Source: an uncultured Lachnospiraceae bacterium (GTDB taxonomy: Bacteria > Bacillota > Clostridia > Lachnospirales > Lachnospiraceae). Taken from it: a DNA stretch of 64,000 nt. Below the pieces are notes generated by a model. That model was given only the letters and a program-made list of their open reading frames with translations, was not told the origin of the DNA and did no database searches. The stretch covers positions 1 through 64,000 of the forward strand of contig CAJTXP010000019.1 of assembly GCA_910583615.1 (NCBI GenBank), read 5' to 3'. The position numbers and the translations under genes are program-made. Every line of letters starts with the position of its first letter. Position 1 is the first letter of the stretch. Below are positions 1 to 8,145 of the stretch, in pieces.

Positions 1-48
1 CATCACTATTTGTGCCGCCAACTGAAAGGCGGCGGAATGGAGATTTTT

Positions 49-570
49 ATGAAAAATCAATTATTTGAAGAAGCAAAACGCTCTGACACGCTGAGCAGGG
101 AACTGATCAGCAATCTGCTGGAATCCATGGAATACAGCAGCATTTCTTTCATCAACTGGACCATTGACGTTCTGAAGATCCTGAAGACCAGGATCGACCG
201 CGGAGATAAGATCACCGATGCGGTGTCCAAAATCGTCTATGACAAAAAATCCTTCCAGGCATTTGTCAAGAAGAATTTTTCTTCCTACATATTCAGCCAG
301 GTATTCGCAGATCCGAAGAAAGCAGAAAAGGTATATTTCCATCTGGAAGCATGCGAAGGCGGCTACAATCTGGTCATGGCCTCTTCTTCCAGAGAAAAGA
401 CCTACAAATGGATCTCCAGCTTAAGCGAGCGTTTCTCTCTGGTGGAAATGATCGCTACCGGAGTCGTCTATATCAAAGACAACCGTAAGGACACCTATAT
501 GCCTTTTATCTCCGGACACGGAAAATACTGCAGATATGATGTAAATACCGGAAAGATTCTGGAACTGTAA
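49..570 (+). CDS. Hypothetical cytoplasmic protein
   Basis: Open frame of 173 residues from an ATG at 49, preceded six bases upstream by GGAG. Another ATG lies in frame at 37 and a TTG at 10, so the true start is uncertain. The protein is charged and helical, with no signal peptide or membrane segment. Residues near the C-terminus (SGHGKYCRYDVNTGKILEL) look like a small beta-rich end. I do not recognise the family. It stands alone: the next gene is convergent, and nothing upstream is visible. It is probably real because the frame is open with a good ribosome-binding site, but no function can be assigned. Confidence 0.65.
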   Translation: MKNQLFEEAKRSDTLSRELISNLLESMEYSSISFINWTIDVLKILKTRIDRGDKITDAVSKIVYDKKSFQAFVKKNFSSYIFSQVFADPKKAEKVYFHLEACEGGYNLVMASSSREKTYKWISSLSERFSLVEMIATGVVYIKDNRKDTYMPFISGHGKYCRYDVNTGKILEL

Positions 571-642
571 TTCATCCGCTGCAGAAACTGCATAACATTC
601 CACATCTGAACCTGCATCATGCATTTCAGACATGCCAAAGAT

Positions 643-718
643 GCCGGATATCCAGGAAGATAAAGAACGCAGGACTTTCAGCAAATCCGTGACCGTTCCT
701 TCTCCTGTGATATCCGGC
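643..718. repeat. Long-loop inverted repeat between convergent genes
   Basis: GCCGGATATC at 643-652 is exactly complementary to GATATCCGGC at 709-718, separated by 56 bases. A short T-run (TTTT) follows at 721. It sits between the unknown plus-strand gene and the convergent radical-SAM gene, so a weak bidirectional terminator is possible, but the loop is long for one. The rest of 571-722 shows no gene. Confidence 0.4.
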
Positions 719-722
719 GCTT

Positions 723-1640
723 TTACCCGTCTTTTGGACTGCCGGCCTTCCGGACTCCTCTGCCGTCAAATACCGGGATGAAGCTCTCTTCGGCACAGTC
801 TCCCATCTGAACATATACCTGTTTCATCCCGAGAAACCGCGCATAGTCCACGACTTCCCCGTATTCTTCTGCCGTAATCTTCCGGTTCAGCTCCGGAAAG
901 CTCCTGACATGGGACAGCGGGGTATACTGGCTCAGGATACTGACCCAGATCTGCGTTCCCCATGTATCATGCAGATATTCCAGCACATCCTTGCTGTCAT
1001 ACACACAGCCAGGCAGCACCAGATGGCGGACGATCACGCCTTTTTCCATCATGCCTCTGTTGTCAAATACGGGCTTTCCTGCCTGTCGCACCATTTCTGC
1101 CAGCGCCTCTTTCGCCCGCACGGGATAATCCGGCGCATGGGAATACCTCTTTGCCAGATCCCCGCTCTGATATTTATAATCCGGAAGCCAGACATCCACC
1201 AGCCCCTCCAGCCTTTTCAGCGTTTCGGCCTTTTCATATCCCCCGGTATTGTATACCACCGGAATTTTCAGTCCCTGATCCCTCGCACGCAGGAGCGCCT
1301 GCACCACCGCCGGCAGAAAATGTCCTGCCGTCACCAGGTTGATGTTGTCGGCGCCCTGCTCCTTAAGCTCCAGAAAGATCTCCGCCAGTCTTTCAACGCT
1401 GACCCTCTCTCCGATGTTCCCTGCTGCAATCTCATGATTCTGGCAAAACACGCACCGCAGCGTACAGCCGGAAAAAAAGACCGCGCCGGAGCCTCCGGTT
1501 CCGGAGATGCAGGGTTCCTCCCAGTAATGGAGCGCCGCTCTCGCCACATAAGGCTCCATGGGCATCCGGCAGTATCCCGGTTCTCCATCCATCCGGTCTG
1601 CCATACATTCCCTCGGACAGAGCATGCAGCCGCCCGTCAT
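723..1640 (-). CDS. Radical SAM protein, pyruvate formate-lyase activase-like (PflX/COG1313 type)
   Basis: A 305-residue protein with the radical-SAM iron-sulfur motif CTLRCVFCQN (CxxxCxxC) near residue 58, which should bind a 4Fe-4S cluster and S-adenosylmethionine. An N-terminal cysteine set (CMLCPRECMADR, then CRMP) precedes it, as in the PflX-like branch of glycyl-radical-activase relatives. The length fits that group. No partner glycyl-radical enzyme is nearby, so the substrate is unknown. The start overlaps the stop of the upstream HD gene by four bases (1637-1640), so the two are probably translationally coupled. Family assignment is firm; biological role is not. Confidence 0.85.
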   Translation of the reverse strand: MTGGCMLCPRECMADRMDGEPGYCRMPMEPYVARAALHYWEEPCISGTGGSGAVFFSGCTLRCVFCQNHEIAAGNIGERVSVERLAEIFLELKEQGADNINLVTAGHFLPAVVQALLRARDQGLKIPVVYNTGGYEKAETLKRLEGLVDVWLPDYKYQSGDLAKRYSHAPDYPVRAKEALAEMVRQAGKPVFDNRGMMEKGVIVRHLVLPGCVYDSKDVLEYLHDTWGTQIWVSILSQYTPLSHVRSFPELNRKITAEEYGEVVDYARFLGMKQVYVQMGDCAEESFIPVFDGRGVRKAGSPKDG

Positions 1641-2173
1641 CCTTTATACAGCCTTTCGAACCAGTCCAGATATTTTTTCTCCGTCGTCTGGAACGGCTCC
1701 GTGTCAAATACGGGAGTGCTTTTCAGCTCTCCTCTACACTCCATCAGCTTTTCCTTCATAAAATGTTGAAATTCATAGTACAGCAATGTGTTGTCCAGTT
1801 CCCGCCAGAGTTCTGTCTCTTTTTCTGACAGATCTCCAAGATATTTTTGGAATACTGCATCCTGGAGCTTTTTCTCAATAGCCCGGTACTGCGGCAGATA
1901 CTGCTTGACCGGCCGCGTAATATCCGCCAGATATGCTTCACTGGCATCATGCAGCAGACACGCAAGCTGTACGCGCTCTGAATATCCTCTTTCATATGCC
2001 TCTTCACAACAGTGAATACAGTGCTGCCCTACTGAATAGAATACCGGAAAATGCCCGTTGGCACGCACCATCAGAGAAAGCGCATGAGCAATATCCCGGA
2101 TCCGGATCTCTTCCGGCCTGGGTGCCAGCGGCAGCATATGTATCCCTGAGTAAGTTGTAATATGGTCTCCCAT
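1637..2173 (-). CDS. HD-domain phosphohydrolase (YfbR-like)
   Basis: A 178-residue HD-superfamily protein. Metal ligands are visible as the His in VGQHCIHC, the HD pair in CLLHDASEAY and a later Asp in LWRELDNTLL, matching the H...HD...D pattern of metal-dependent phosphohydrolases related to 5'-deoxynucleotidase YfbR. The start has a good ribosome-binding site (GGAGG, nine bases upstream). It is the first gene of a two-gene unit with the radical-SAM gene. The substrate, probably a nucleotide monophosphate, is inferred from family resemblance only. Confidence 0.8.
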   Translation of the reverse strand: MGDHITTYSGIHMLPLAPRPEEIRIRDIAHALSLMVRANGHFPVFYSVGQHCIHCCEEAYERGYSERVQLACLLHDASEAYLADITRPVKQYLPQYRAIEKKLQDAVFQKYLGDLSEKETELWRELDNTLLYYEFQHFMKEKLMECRGELKSTPVFDTEPFQTTEKKYLDWFERLYKG

Positions 2174-2234
2174 GTCCTGTTTCCTCCCGGTTGTGTTTCC
2201 TTATGACAAATCCCTCAGTTTTCAAACACGTTCT

Positions 2235-2415
2235 AACGGCACTTTATCATTTTCTGTACAGAATGTCAAACGGAAGGAACTGAAAAAGACCGTTGCATTT
2301 TCATTCATTCTCTTCTATACTGTATCTATATATCAGACGTTTGAAAATCGCCGGAAAGGTATGATAAACGGCACTGGAGACCGGGAACTGCGGGTGCAGG
2401 AATTTAGTGCCGTTT
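2235..2415 (+). promoter_or_regulatory. Structured leader with competing inverted repeats upstream of the AI-2E permease gene
   Basis: The 268-base gap 2174-2441 has no gene. AACGGCACT occurs at 2235-2243 and again at 2367-2375, and its complement AGTGCCGTT lies at 2406-2414, so either copy could pair with it. The nearer pair makes a 10-bp stem (2366-2375 with 2406-2415) whose loop contains a small nested stem CTGC/GCAG at 2388-2399. A 12-bp palindrome, TTCTGTACAGAA, is at 2252-2263. The stem ends about 20 bases before the AAGGAG of the next gene. This could be an attenuator or an operator region; it matches no riboswitch class I know. Confidence 0.4.
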
Positions 2416-2441
2416 TATAATACCCTGAAATAAAAAGGAGC

Positions 2442-3551
2442 ATGAAAACTGCTATGAAAGAGAAAAAACAACTGATTCAGTATACTGCGGCCTGCGCCCT
2501 GATTCTCTATCTGCTGTGCCATTACTGGGATACAGCCTTCCTGTATCTGTCTGTCTTTACAGGTGCCGTCCGCCCTCTGATGCTTGGATGTGTCATGGCC
2601 TATATTCTGAATCTGATCATGAGTTATTACGAGCGGACATTTCTTGTCAGGTGGAATTCCCGCTCTTCTACTGCAAAACGCGCAGTATCCATTGTGCTTT
2701 CCTTCCTGACCCTGCTGCTGATCGTGGCGCTGATCGTCAATATGATCGTACCGGAGCTGAAATCCTGTATGGAGATTCTGCTGTCCAGGATTCCGACCGT
2801 CATCGACATGGTCCTGCAGTTTTTCCAGGAACATCCTGACATCTTTGCATTTCTCCCAACCATACCGGAAATGCAGATTGATATTCAGAATCTCCTGCAG
2901 CAGCTTCTCTCCTGGCTGGGAACCGGCGCAGGAGCCAGTCTGTTTGGATATATCTCTTCCTTTGTATCTGTAATCTTCAACCTGTTTGTATCCCTGGTCT
3001 TTGCCATCTATCTGCTGGCCGGCAAAGAATGGCTGGGAAAACAGGCTGACCGGCTGCTGCGTACCTATCTGCCGGCTGTTGTCCGTGAAAAGACTCTTTA
3101 TGTACTGAATACCCTGGACAACTGTTTTCACCGTTTTATCGTCGGACAGGTAACGGAAGCTGTGATTCTTGGCATCCTGTGCATTCTCGGTATGCTTCTG
3201 TTCCGCTTTCCCTATGCGGTTATGATCGGAATCCTCGTGGGCGCCACCGCTCTGATTCCGGTTCTCGGCGCTTATATCGGAGCCATCGTGGGAATTCTTA
3301 TGATTTTCACGGAATCTCCATTCCAGGCGCTGATATTTCTCGTTTTTATCATCGTACTCCAGCAGCTGGAAAATCAGCTGATCTACCCAAGAGTCGTCGG
3401 CACTTCCATTGGCCTTCCGGGTATTCTGGTATTCTCGGCAGTCATGGTCGGGGGGAGTCTCTTCGGCGTCGCAGGAATTCTGCTGGGCATCCCGCTGACA
3501 GCCGCATGTTATCAGTTTTTGAAGGATGATCTGAAAAAACGAAAATGTTAG
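2442..3551 (+). CDS. AI-2E family transporter (polytopic membrane permease)
   Basis: A 369-residue membrane protein of the AI-2E/YdiK/PerM superfamily. Hydrophobic segments occur near residues 10-30, 35-55, 75-95, 170-195, 235-260, 265-285 and 310-345, with the usual large extracytoplasmic stretch after the third. The C-terminal pattern (PVLGAYIGAIVGIL, then QQLENQLIYPRVVG and GLPGILVF) is typical of the family. Members export small molecules or, in some branches, act in Na+/H+ exchange; the substrate here is unknown. ATG start with AAGGAG close upstream. It stands alone behind an inverted-repeat leader and is convergent with truA. Confidence 0.88.
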   Translation: MKTAMKEKKQLIQYTAACALILYLLCHYWDTAFLYLSVFTGAVRPLMLGCVMAYILNLIMSYYERTFLVRWNSRSSTAKRAVSIVLSFLTLLLIVALIVNMIVPELKSCMEILLSRIPTVIDMVLQFFQEHPDIFAFLPTIPEMQIDIQNLLQQLLSWLGTGAGASLFGYISSFVSVIFNLFVSLVFAIYLLAGKEWLGKQADRLLRTYLPAVVREKTLYVLNTLDNCFHRFIVGQVTEAVILGILCILGMLLFRFPYAVMIGILVGATALIPVLGAYIGAIVGILMIFTESPFQALIFLVFIIVLQQLENQLIYPRVVGTSIGLPGILVFSAVMVGGSLFGVAGILLGIPLTAACYQFLKDDLKKRKC

Positions 3552-3569
3552 ACCATCCCCTTTTTCTTG

Positions 3570-4310
3570 TCATTCTCTATATTCCACACTCACCAGCATC
3601 AGTCCCTCCGGCGGCATCAGCCGCCCGGCGCAGGCCCGGTCTCTGCTCTCCAGAATTTCCTTCATGGACTCTGTGTTCCGGAGTCCCAGTCCTGTTTCCA
3701 CCAGGGTTCCGGTCAGAATCCGAACCATATGATATAGAAAGCCGTCGCCAACATAAGCAATCTCGATCAGGGGACCTTCCTGACGAATTCGGATCGCCTC
3801 GACAGTCCGCACCGTGGACTTTTTAAAACGCTTCAGCGAGCAGAATGCCCGATAGTCATGGGTTCCGCACAAAACCGCCGCTGCTGCCCGCATGCGTTCC
3901 ACATTCAGCGGTTCCTCCACCTGCGTCAGAAAGCGGCGTCCAAACACATTCATCACCGGACCGTTCCAGATTCGGTACACATAGGTCTTCCTCACCGCAT
4001 GCAGACGCGCATGAAACCGGGACGTCGCTTCTTCTACGGACAGCACCGCCATATCCTCCGGAAGATACCGGTTCATATAGTCCCGGATCTCTTCTGTGCT
4101 TTTGCCGCCGGCGCACCGAAAGCTGATAACCTGCCCCGCCGCATGGACGCCGGCGTCCGTTCTTCCCGAGCCATGGACTTCCACCGGCACTCCTTCCATC
4201 CTGGACAGAAGCGCCTCCAGTTTTCCCTGAATCGTATCCCTGGTATTTCCCTGCACCTGCCAGCCCCGGTAACGGGTGCCTTCGTACTGAATCACTGCTT
4301 TATAATTCAT
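3570..4310 (-). CDS. truA: tRNA pseudouridine(38-40) synthase TruA
   Basis: A 246-residue protein of usual TruA length. It isomerises uridines 38-40 in the anticodon stem-loop of many tRNAs. The catalytic Asp is in GSGRTDAGVHA, the signature of this family, near residues 47-57; YEGTRYRGWQ at residues 9-18 and FLYHMVRILTGTLVE near the C-terminus are also diagnostic. A strong sigma-A promoter is visible just upstream, so it is expressed separately from the cobalamin operon that ends in front of it on the same strand. Confidence 0.95.
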   Translation of the reverse strand: MNYKAVIQYEGTRYRGWQVQGNTRDTIQGKLEALLSRMEGVPVEVHGSGRTDAGVHAAGQVISFRCAGGKSTEEIRDYMNRYLPEDMAVLSVEEATSRFHARLHAVRKTYVYRIWNGPVMNVFGRRFLTQVEEPLNVERMRAAAAVLCGTHDYRAFCSLKRFKKSTVRTVEAIRIRQEGPLIEIAYVGDGFLYHMVRILTGTLVETGLGLRNTESMKEILESRDRACAGRLMPPEGLMLVSVEYRE

Positions 4311-4348
4311 GGTCCTCTCTCCTGGTTGGACTTAAGTCTTCTGTGTCC

Positions 4349-4377
4349 ATTATAATATGCTTTCCGGTTTTCTGCAA
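4349..4377 (-). promoter_or_regulatory. Sigma-A promoter of truA
   Basis: On the minus strand, TTGCAG (4372-4377) and TATAAT (4349-4354) are separated by 17 bases, a near-consensus housekeeping promoter. It points at truA, whose ATG is about 39 bases downstream of the -10 box. It lies in the 91-base gap after cobO. Confidence 0.75.
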
Positions 4378-4401
4378 TTACGGCCTGCCCTCATCCGGCA
4401 G

Positions 4402-4935
4402 CTACATCTCAATCCCCCTGCGCGCCGGAATTCCTTCATCAAAAGGATGTTTCACTTTCTTCATCTCCGTCACGTAGTCTGCCAGCTTCAGAAGCTCCTC
4501 TCCCGGGTCGCGCCCGGTCAGAACCACTTCCAGACCTTCCGGCCGGTGCGTCAGAAAATAAAGCGCCGTCTTCCGGCAGATCATCCCGTGGTTATAGGCG
4601 CTCATGAACTCATCAATGACCAGAAGGCCGTACCCTTCATCTTCCGCTTTTCTCGCCGCGTCTTCAAACAGATGCGTGTACGCATGCGCCGCCTGTTCCT
4701 TCTGCTCCTCCGTCATATTCCAGAAAAAACCGAATTTCTCCGTACAGCAGCAGTAGTCGATTCCCAGTTTTTTCAGCATCTCCACCTCACTGGAACTCCC
4801 GTCTTTCATGCACTGGCAGAACAGCACCTTCATGCCATGGCCCGCCGCGCGCACGGCAAGCCCCACAGCCGCCGTCGTCTTTCCCTTCCCGTCCCCGCAG
4901 TAAATATGCAGACATCCCTTTTTTACATGACCCAT
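4402..4935 (-). CDS. cobO: Cob(I)yrinic acid a,c-diamide adenosyltransferase (CobO/BtuR/CobA type)
   Basis: A 177-residue P-loop adenosyltransferase that transfers the 5'-deoxyadenosyl group of ATP to the cobalt of reduced corrinoids. The Walker A-like motif GDGKGKTTAAVGLA near residues 14-27 is characteristic, and VIDEFMSAYNHG matches the family's conserved acidic segment. It is the last gene of the long cobalamin operon, overlapping the upstream cbiB stop by 13 bases. Length and motifs are complete. Confidence 0.93.
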   Translation of the reverse strand: MGHVKKGCLHIYCGDGKGKTTAAVGLAVRAAGHGMKVLFCQCMKDGSSSEVEMLKKLGIDYCCCTEKFGFFWNMTEEQKEQAAHAYTHLFEDAARKAEDEGYGLLVIDEFMSAYNHGMICRKTALYFLTHRPEGLEVVLTGRDPGEELLKLADYVTEMKKVKHPFDEGIPARRGIEM

Positions 4936-5891
4936 AATATGACTCCTTTCACAGCCAGAAATACCAGAAGCGCCAGGACTGCCGTTCCGTACAGAAGCCG
5001 GTTGGCACGTCGGATATCCTCATATTCCACCGAACGGTCCGCGTCTCCCAGCGTCGGCTTTTCATATAATTTTCCAAAGTAGTATGCGTTTCCGGCCAGC
5101 TGGATATGCAGCGCCCCTGCCGTAACCGCCTCCGTATGCGCAGAATTGGGGCTGCTGTGATTGTACCGGTCCCGCACATAGACCCGCCATGCATTTTTTG
5201 CATCCATCCCAAGCAGTCCTCCGGCACATACCATCAGAACCGCTGACAGCCTTGCCGGGATATAGTTCACCGCATCGTCGAACTTTGCCGCCGCCCGGCC
5301 GAAATACAGGTACTGTTCATTTTTATAGCCGACCATGGAATCCATGGTATTGACCGCCTTATAAAAATATCCAAGCGGCGCCCCGCCGATGACCATAAAA
5401 AAAAGCGGCGCAATGATCCCGTCCGATGTGTTCTCCGCCACGGTTTCCACCGCAGCTTTCGTGATGCCGATATCGTCAAGCACCGCCGTATCCCTGCCCA
5501 CCACCATGGACACTGCATGGCGCGCGCCATCCACATCTCCTGCTTTCAGCGCCGTATATACTTTCATCGTCTCATCTTTCAGCGACTTCGTGGCAAGAAG
5601 CTGGTAACACATCAGGGTTTCCAGCGCGAACCGGACATACGGATGCCGGCGCCCTGCCAGAAACAGTAGCCCGAAAGCCGCTCCTGCGGTAATTCCCGCA
5701 GTCAGCAGCAGCAGAAATATGCCTGCCGTCAGCTCTCCTTTCTCTGTTTTTGGGAACATGCCCCGAAGCGCCCGCTCCAGAGCGCCGATCAGACGCCCCA
5801 CCAGCCGAACGGGATGATAGAGCCAGTGCGGATCTCCCAGCAGAAGATCCAGTATAAATCCAAGTCCTACGGCAAGCATTGATAATTCCAT
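4923..5891 (-). CDS. cbiB: Adenosylcobinamide-phosphate synthase CbiB
   Basis: An integral membrane protein of 322 residues from an ATG at 5891 that has GGAAGGA upstream; an in-frame GTG at 5930 is less likely. It attaches (R)-1-amino-2-propanol phosphate, made by CobD, to adenosylcobyric acid. Visible family signatures are LGDPHWLYHPVRL near the start, VAENTSDGIIAPLF in the middle and the later NSAHTEAVTAGAL. Several hydrophobic segments are consistent with membrane location. It overlaps the cobC stop by 25 bases and cobO by 13, so it sits within the coupled operon. Confidence 0.93.
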   Translation of the reverse strand: MELSMLAVGLGFILDLLLGDPHWLYHPVRLVGRLIGALERALRGMFPKTEKGELTAGIFLLLLTAGITAGAAFGLLFLAGRRHPYVRFALETLMCYQLLATKSLKDETMKVYTALKAGDVDGARHAVSMVVGRDTAVLDDIGITKAAVETVAENTSDGIIAPLFFMVIGGAPLGYFYKAVNTMDSMVGYKNEQYLYFGRAAAKFDDAVNYIPARLSAVLMVCAGGLLGMDAKNAWRVYVRDRYNHSSPNSAHTEAVTAGALHIQLAGNAYYFGKLYEKPTLGDADRSVEYEDIRRANRLLYGTAVLALLVFLAVKGVILWVM

Positions 5892-6481
5892 AAGTCCGTT
5901 CCTTCCACAGGCGTCAGTATATATCCGCACCCGTTCTTTACCTGATAGTCAAAATAATCTTTTTTCGGAAAACCGAAGCGCTCCAGAACCGCCATGATCG
6001 TTCCGCCATGCACGACCAGGGCCGCCCGGAATGCGGCGTCTTCCTTTCCCTCAGAGCAGAAAGACGCCTCCAGTTCCAGAATCTTCCGGACCGCCTCCTG
6101 GAATCCTGCCTGGCAGCGCGCTTTAAACCGTTCCATGGACTCTCCGCCCGGAAAGGGCAGTGTTCCATTGCTGTCGATCCACGCCTGATACGCCGGAGCT
6201 TTGTTCAGTTCCTCATAATTCCTGTTCTCAAAATCCCCGAAATCACATTCCCGAAGTGAAGGAATCTGCGTAACGGGAATCTCATTTCCCCACAGGATCT
6301 GCGCCGTCTCCAGGCACCGTTTCATGGGACTGGCATAGATCCTCCCGACCGCCGGATACGTGCGGTTCTCAAGCAGCCGGATCCCTTCATCACAGAGCGG
6401 TTCGTCGGTCCGGCATCCGATATAGCGTCCTTCCAGATTGCCCCGGGTCATGGAATGACGAAGCAGTATTATTTCAGCCAT
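5867..6481 (-). CDS. cobC: Alpha-ribazole phosphatase-like histidine phosphatase (CobC)
   Basis: A 204-residue member of the histidine phosphatase superfamily. The phosphorylated His is in LLRHSMTRGN at residues 6-15, where the usual RHG reads RHS; the second catalytic His is in VVHGGTIMAV. In the cobalamin pathway this enzyme removes phosphate from alpha-ribazole 5'-phosphate or from adenosylcobalamin 5'-phosphate. The placement between a CobU-like gene and cbiB supports that role, although the fold alone would not prove substrate. It overlaps both neighbours. Confidence 0.85.
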   Translation of the reverse strand: MAEIILLRHSMTRGNLEGRYIGCRTDEPLCDEGIRLLENRTYPAVGRIYASPMKRCLETAQILWGNEIPVTQIPSLRECDFGDFENRNYEELNKAPAYQAWIDSNGTLPFPGGESMERFKARCQAGFQEAVRKILELEASFCSEGKEDAAFRAALVVHGGTIMAVLERFGFPKKDYFDYQVKNGCGYILTPVEGTDLWNYQCLP

Positions 6482-6854
6482 CCTTGATCACCATCCCGAT
6501 CCCGCAGACCACCCGGTGCACCTGTACGGCCTCCTTTGCAATCTGACAGCAGATCCGCCCGGTCTTCTCCCGGTATTCCCGGTCAAAACGGTCCACCGGC
6601 ACCACGCCGTATCCCAGCTCATTGGTTACCAGCACCACACCCGGATTTTCCCTTTTCAGCCTTTCCAGCGAAAATTCCTGACCGTCTTTCATCAGTCTTC
6701 GGATGTACTCATGAAAATGATACAGGAGTCTGGTCCGGTACAGCATTTCCATGGGACAGTCTGCACCGTCTGCCGCTTCCTCTCTCTTTATTCCGAACGT
6801 CTCACACGCATAGGATGTCTTTCCCTGAAAACATCCGCCCGTAATAAGTATCAT
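6474..6854 (-). CDS. Short CobU-like protein (adenosylcobinamide kinase/guanylyltransferase relative)
   Basis: A 126-residue protein from an ATG at 6854 that overlaps the cobS stop by four bases; the frame could extend ten residues further upstream. It begins with a P-loop, GGCFQGKTSYA, in place of the usual CobU GGARSGKS. The C-terminal half carries the CobU signature TNELGYGVVPVDRFDREYRE followed by GRICCQIAKEA. The central CobU segment (YIAT and the Arg/His-rich stretch) is missing, so the protein is about 50 residues shorter than normal. It may be a partner or replacement for part of the other CobU in this operon. Function is inferred only. Confidence 0.7.
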   Translation of the reverse strand: MILITGGCFQGKTSYACETFGIKREEAADGADCPMEMLYRTRLLYHFHEYIRRLMKDGQEFSLERLKRENPGVVLVTNELGYGVVPVDRFDREYREKTGRICCQIAKEAVQVHRVVCGIGMVIKDG

Positions 6855-7615
6855 AAAAATTTTCCTCCCAGCATCACGGTGCACGCCGTCATCAGTTCAC
6901 ACACCTGTACGAAAAATCCGGCGATATCTCCTGTGGTTCCCCCGAATTCTTTCACCGCCACATGATAATAGTAACCATATACGGCAAAAGCCGTTGCAAA
7001 CAGGATCAGCGCATACCGCCAGTCCAGACGGAGCGCCGTTCCTGCACAGGCGAGAATCCACAGGATCAGTACGGTTTTCAGCACTCTCTTCTGCGCCGCA
7101 TCCGCAAACATGCCAAGCGATCCTTTTTTATTGGCGCAGGGAAACGTGGCCAGCGCCATGCCGCTTAATGCCCGGGACAGAACGCAGCCGGTGCAAAGGA
7201 CCGAAAGCGTCTCCTCCCCCACCTCGCTCCACACCCCAAGCGCCAGAATAAAATACGCGCATCCCATGATAACCGCAAATGCGCCCGCATGGGAGTCTTT
7301 CAGAATCTCCAGCCTCCGTTCTTTCGGCTGCCAGGAGCTTAGAGCATCTACGGTATCCAGATACCCGTCCAGGTGAATTCCTCCGGTCACCAGCACCGGA
7401 ATCAGTACAAATCCTGCTGCACGCATCAGCATTCCAAAACCCGCCAGTGCGCAGAGCTTTCCATACCCATAGAGCAAAAGCCCGATCACGGCCCCGATTC
7501 CCGGAAAAAAACAGATCATGTATTTCATATTTTCCTTATCCCAGTCCGCCCGGGGCACCGGGATCCTGGAAAACATGGCAAACGCGATCAAAAAACTGTT
7601 CCATACTCTCTTCAT
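6851..7615 (-). CDS. cobS: Adenosylcobinamide-GDP ribazoletransferase (cobalamin synthase) CobS
   Basis: A 254-residue polytopic membrane protein that joins adenosylcobinamide-GDP to alpha-ribazole or its phosphate, the last step of nucleotide-loop assembly. Diagnostic features are the N-terminal FSRIPVP, the acidic GGIHLDGYLDTVDAL near residues 76-90, and the later DSHAGAFAV. Hydrophobic helices fill the rest. It overlaps cobU upstream and the short CobU-like gene downstream by four bases each. Length is normal. Confidence 0.95.
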   Translation of the reverse strand: MKRVWNSFLIAFAMFSRIPVPRADWDKENMKYMICFFPGIGAVIGLLLYGYGKLCALAGFGMLMRAAGFVLIPVLVTGGIHLDGYLDTVDALSSWQPKERRLEILKDSHAGAFAVIMGCAYFILALGVWSEVGEETLSVLCTGCVLSRALSGMALATFPCANKKGSLGMFADAAQKRVLKTVLILWILACAGTALRLDWRYALILFATAFAVYGYYYHVAVKEFGGTTGDIAGFFVQVCELMTACTVMLGGKFL

Positions 7616-8145
7616 CCTGCCACCTCCGGATTTCCTTTTTGTACCAGCGGAATGGAGTAGACGACTTCCGTCACCACATCCGCCATGGACGCAAGCTCCT
7701 GATTGATCCTGGCCAGATATTGCTGATATTTTCCGGTCTCCTGGTCGTATTCGATCCCGTCGGAGAAAATCTCATTGGTCACAATGATCAGATGCCTGCA
7801 CTGTTTTCTGATCGTCCGGATTCCCTCTAGAATCTCTTCCACACACTGATCTTTTGCGCCGCCTTCCTGATAGAGCTCGTTGGCTGTCAGGTTGGACATG
7901 CATTCCAGAAGTACCGTGCCATAACCGGACACATTGACGTCTTTCAGGCCCATATAGCATTCCAGCGTCTCAAACCCTTTCTCTGCGCGCATGGCCCGGT
8001 GCCGCCGGATCCGCCTGTGGCACTCCTCATCAAAAGGATACATGGTCGCCAGGTACAGGCGGGGCGTGTCCCCAAGCTTTTGCACCACCTGCTCTGCATA
8101 TTCGGATTTTCCGCTGCCGCTGCCTCCGGTGATTACATATAACAT
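7612..8145 (-). CDS. cobU: Adenosylcobinamide kinase / guanylyltransferase CobU
   Basis: A 177-residue CobU family enzyme that phosphorylates adenosylcobinamide and then transfers GMP to it. The N-terminal P-loop GGSGSGKSEYAE, YLATMYPFDEE and the RRIRRHRAMRA stretch with the guanylylated His region are all intact. The C-terminal part differs from the family norm: where NEVGxGIVP is expected it reads TNEIFSDGIEYD. That missing segment is present in the separate short CobU-like gene two genes downstream. It overlaps cbiA by 13 bases and cobS by four. Confidence 0.88.
   Translation of the reverse strand: MLYVITGGSGSGKSEYAEQVVQKLGDTPRLYLATMYPFDEECHRRIRRHRAMRAEKGFETLECYMGLKDVNVSGYGTVLLECMSNLTANELYQEGGAKDQCVEEILEGIRTIRKQCRHLIIVTNEIFSDGIEYDQETGKYQQYLARINQELASMADVVTEVVYSIPLVQKGNPEVAG

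Noticed and set aside
909..1769. 286-codon open frame opposite the radical-SAM and HD genes
   Set aside because: It is the antisense shadow of two real genes, with Arg/His/Pro/Ser-rich translation and no family match.
5455..5480. GCCGATAT motif resembling a sigma-28 -10 box
   Set aside because: It lies within the cbiB coding region with no flagellar gene downstream; a chance match.
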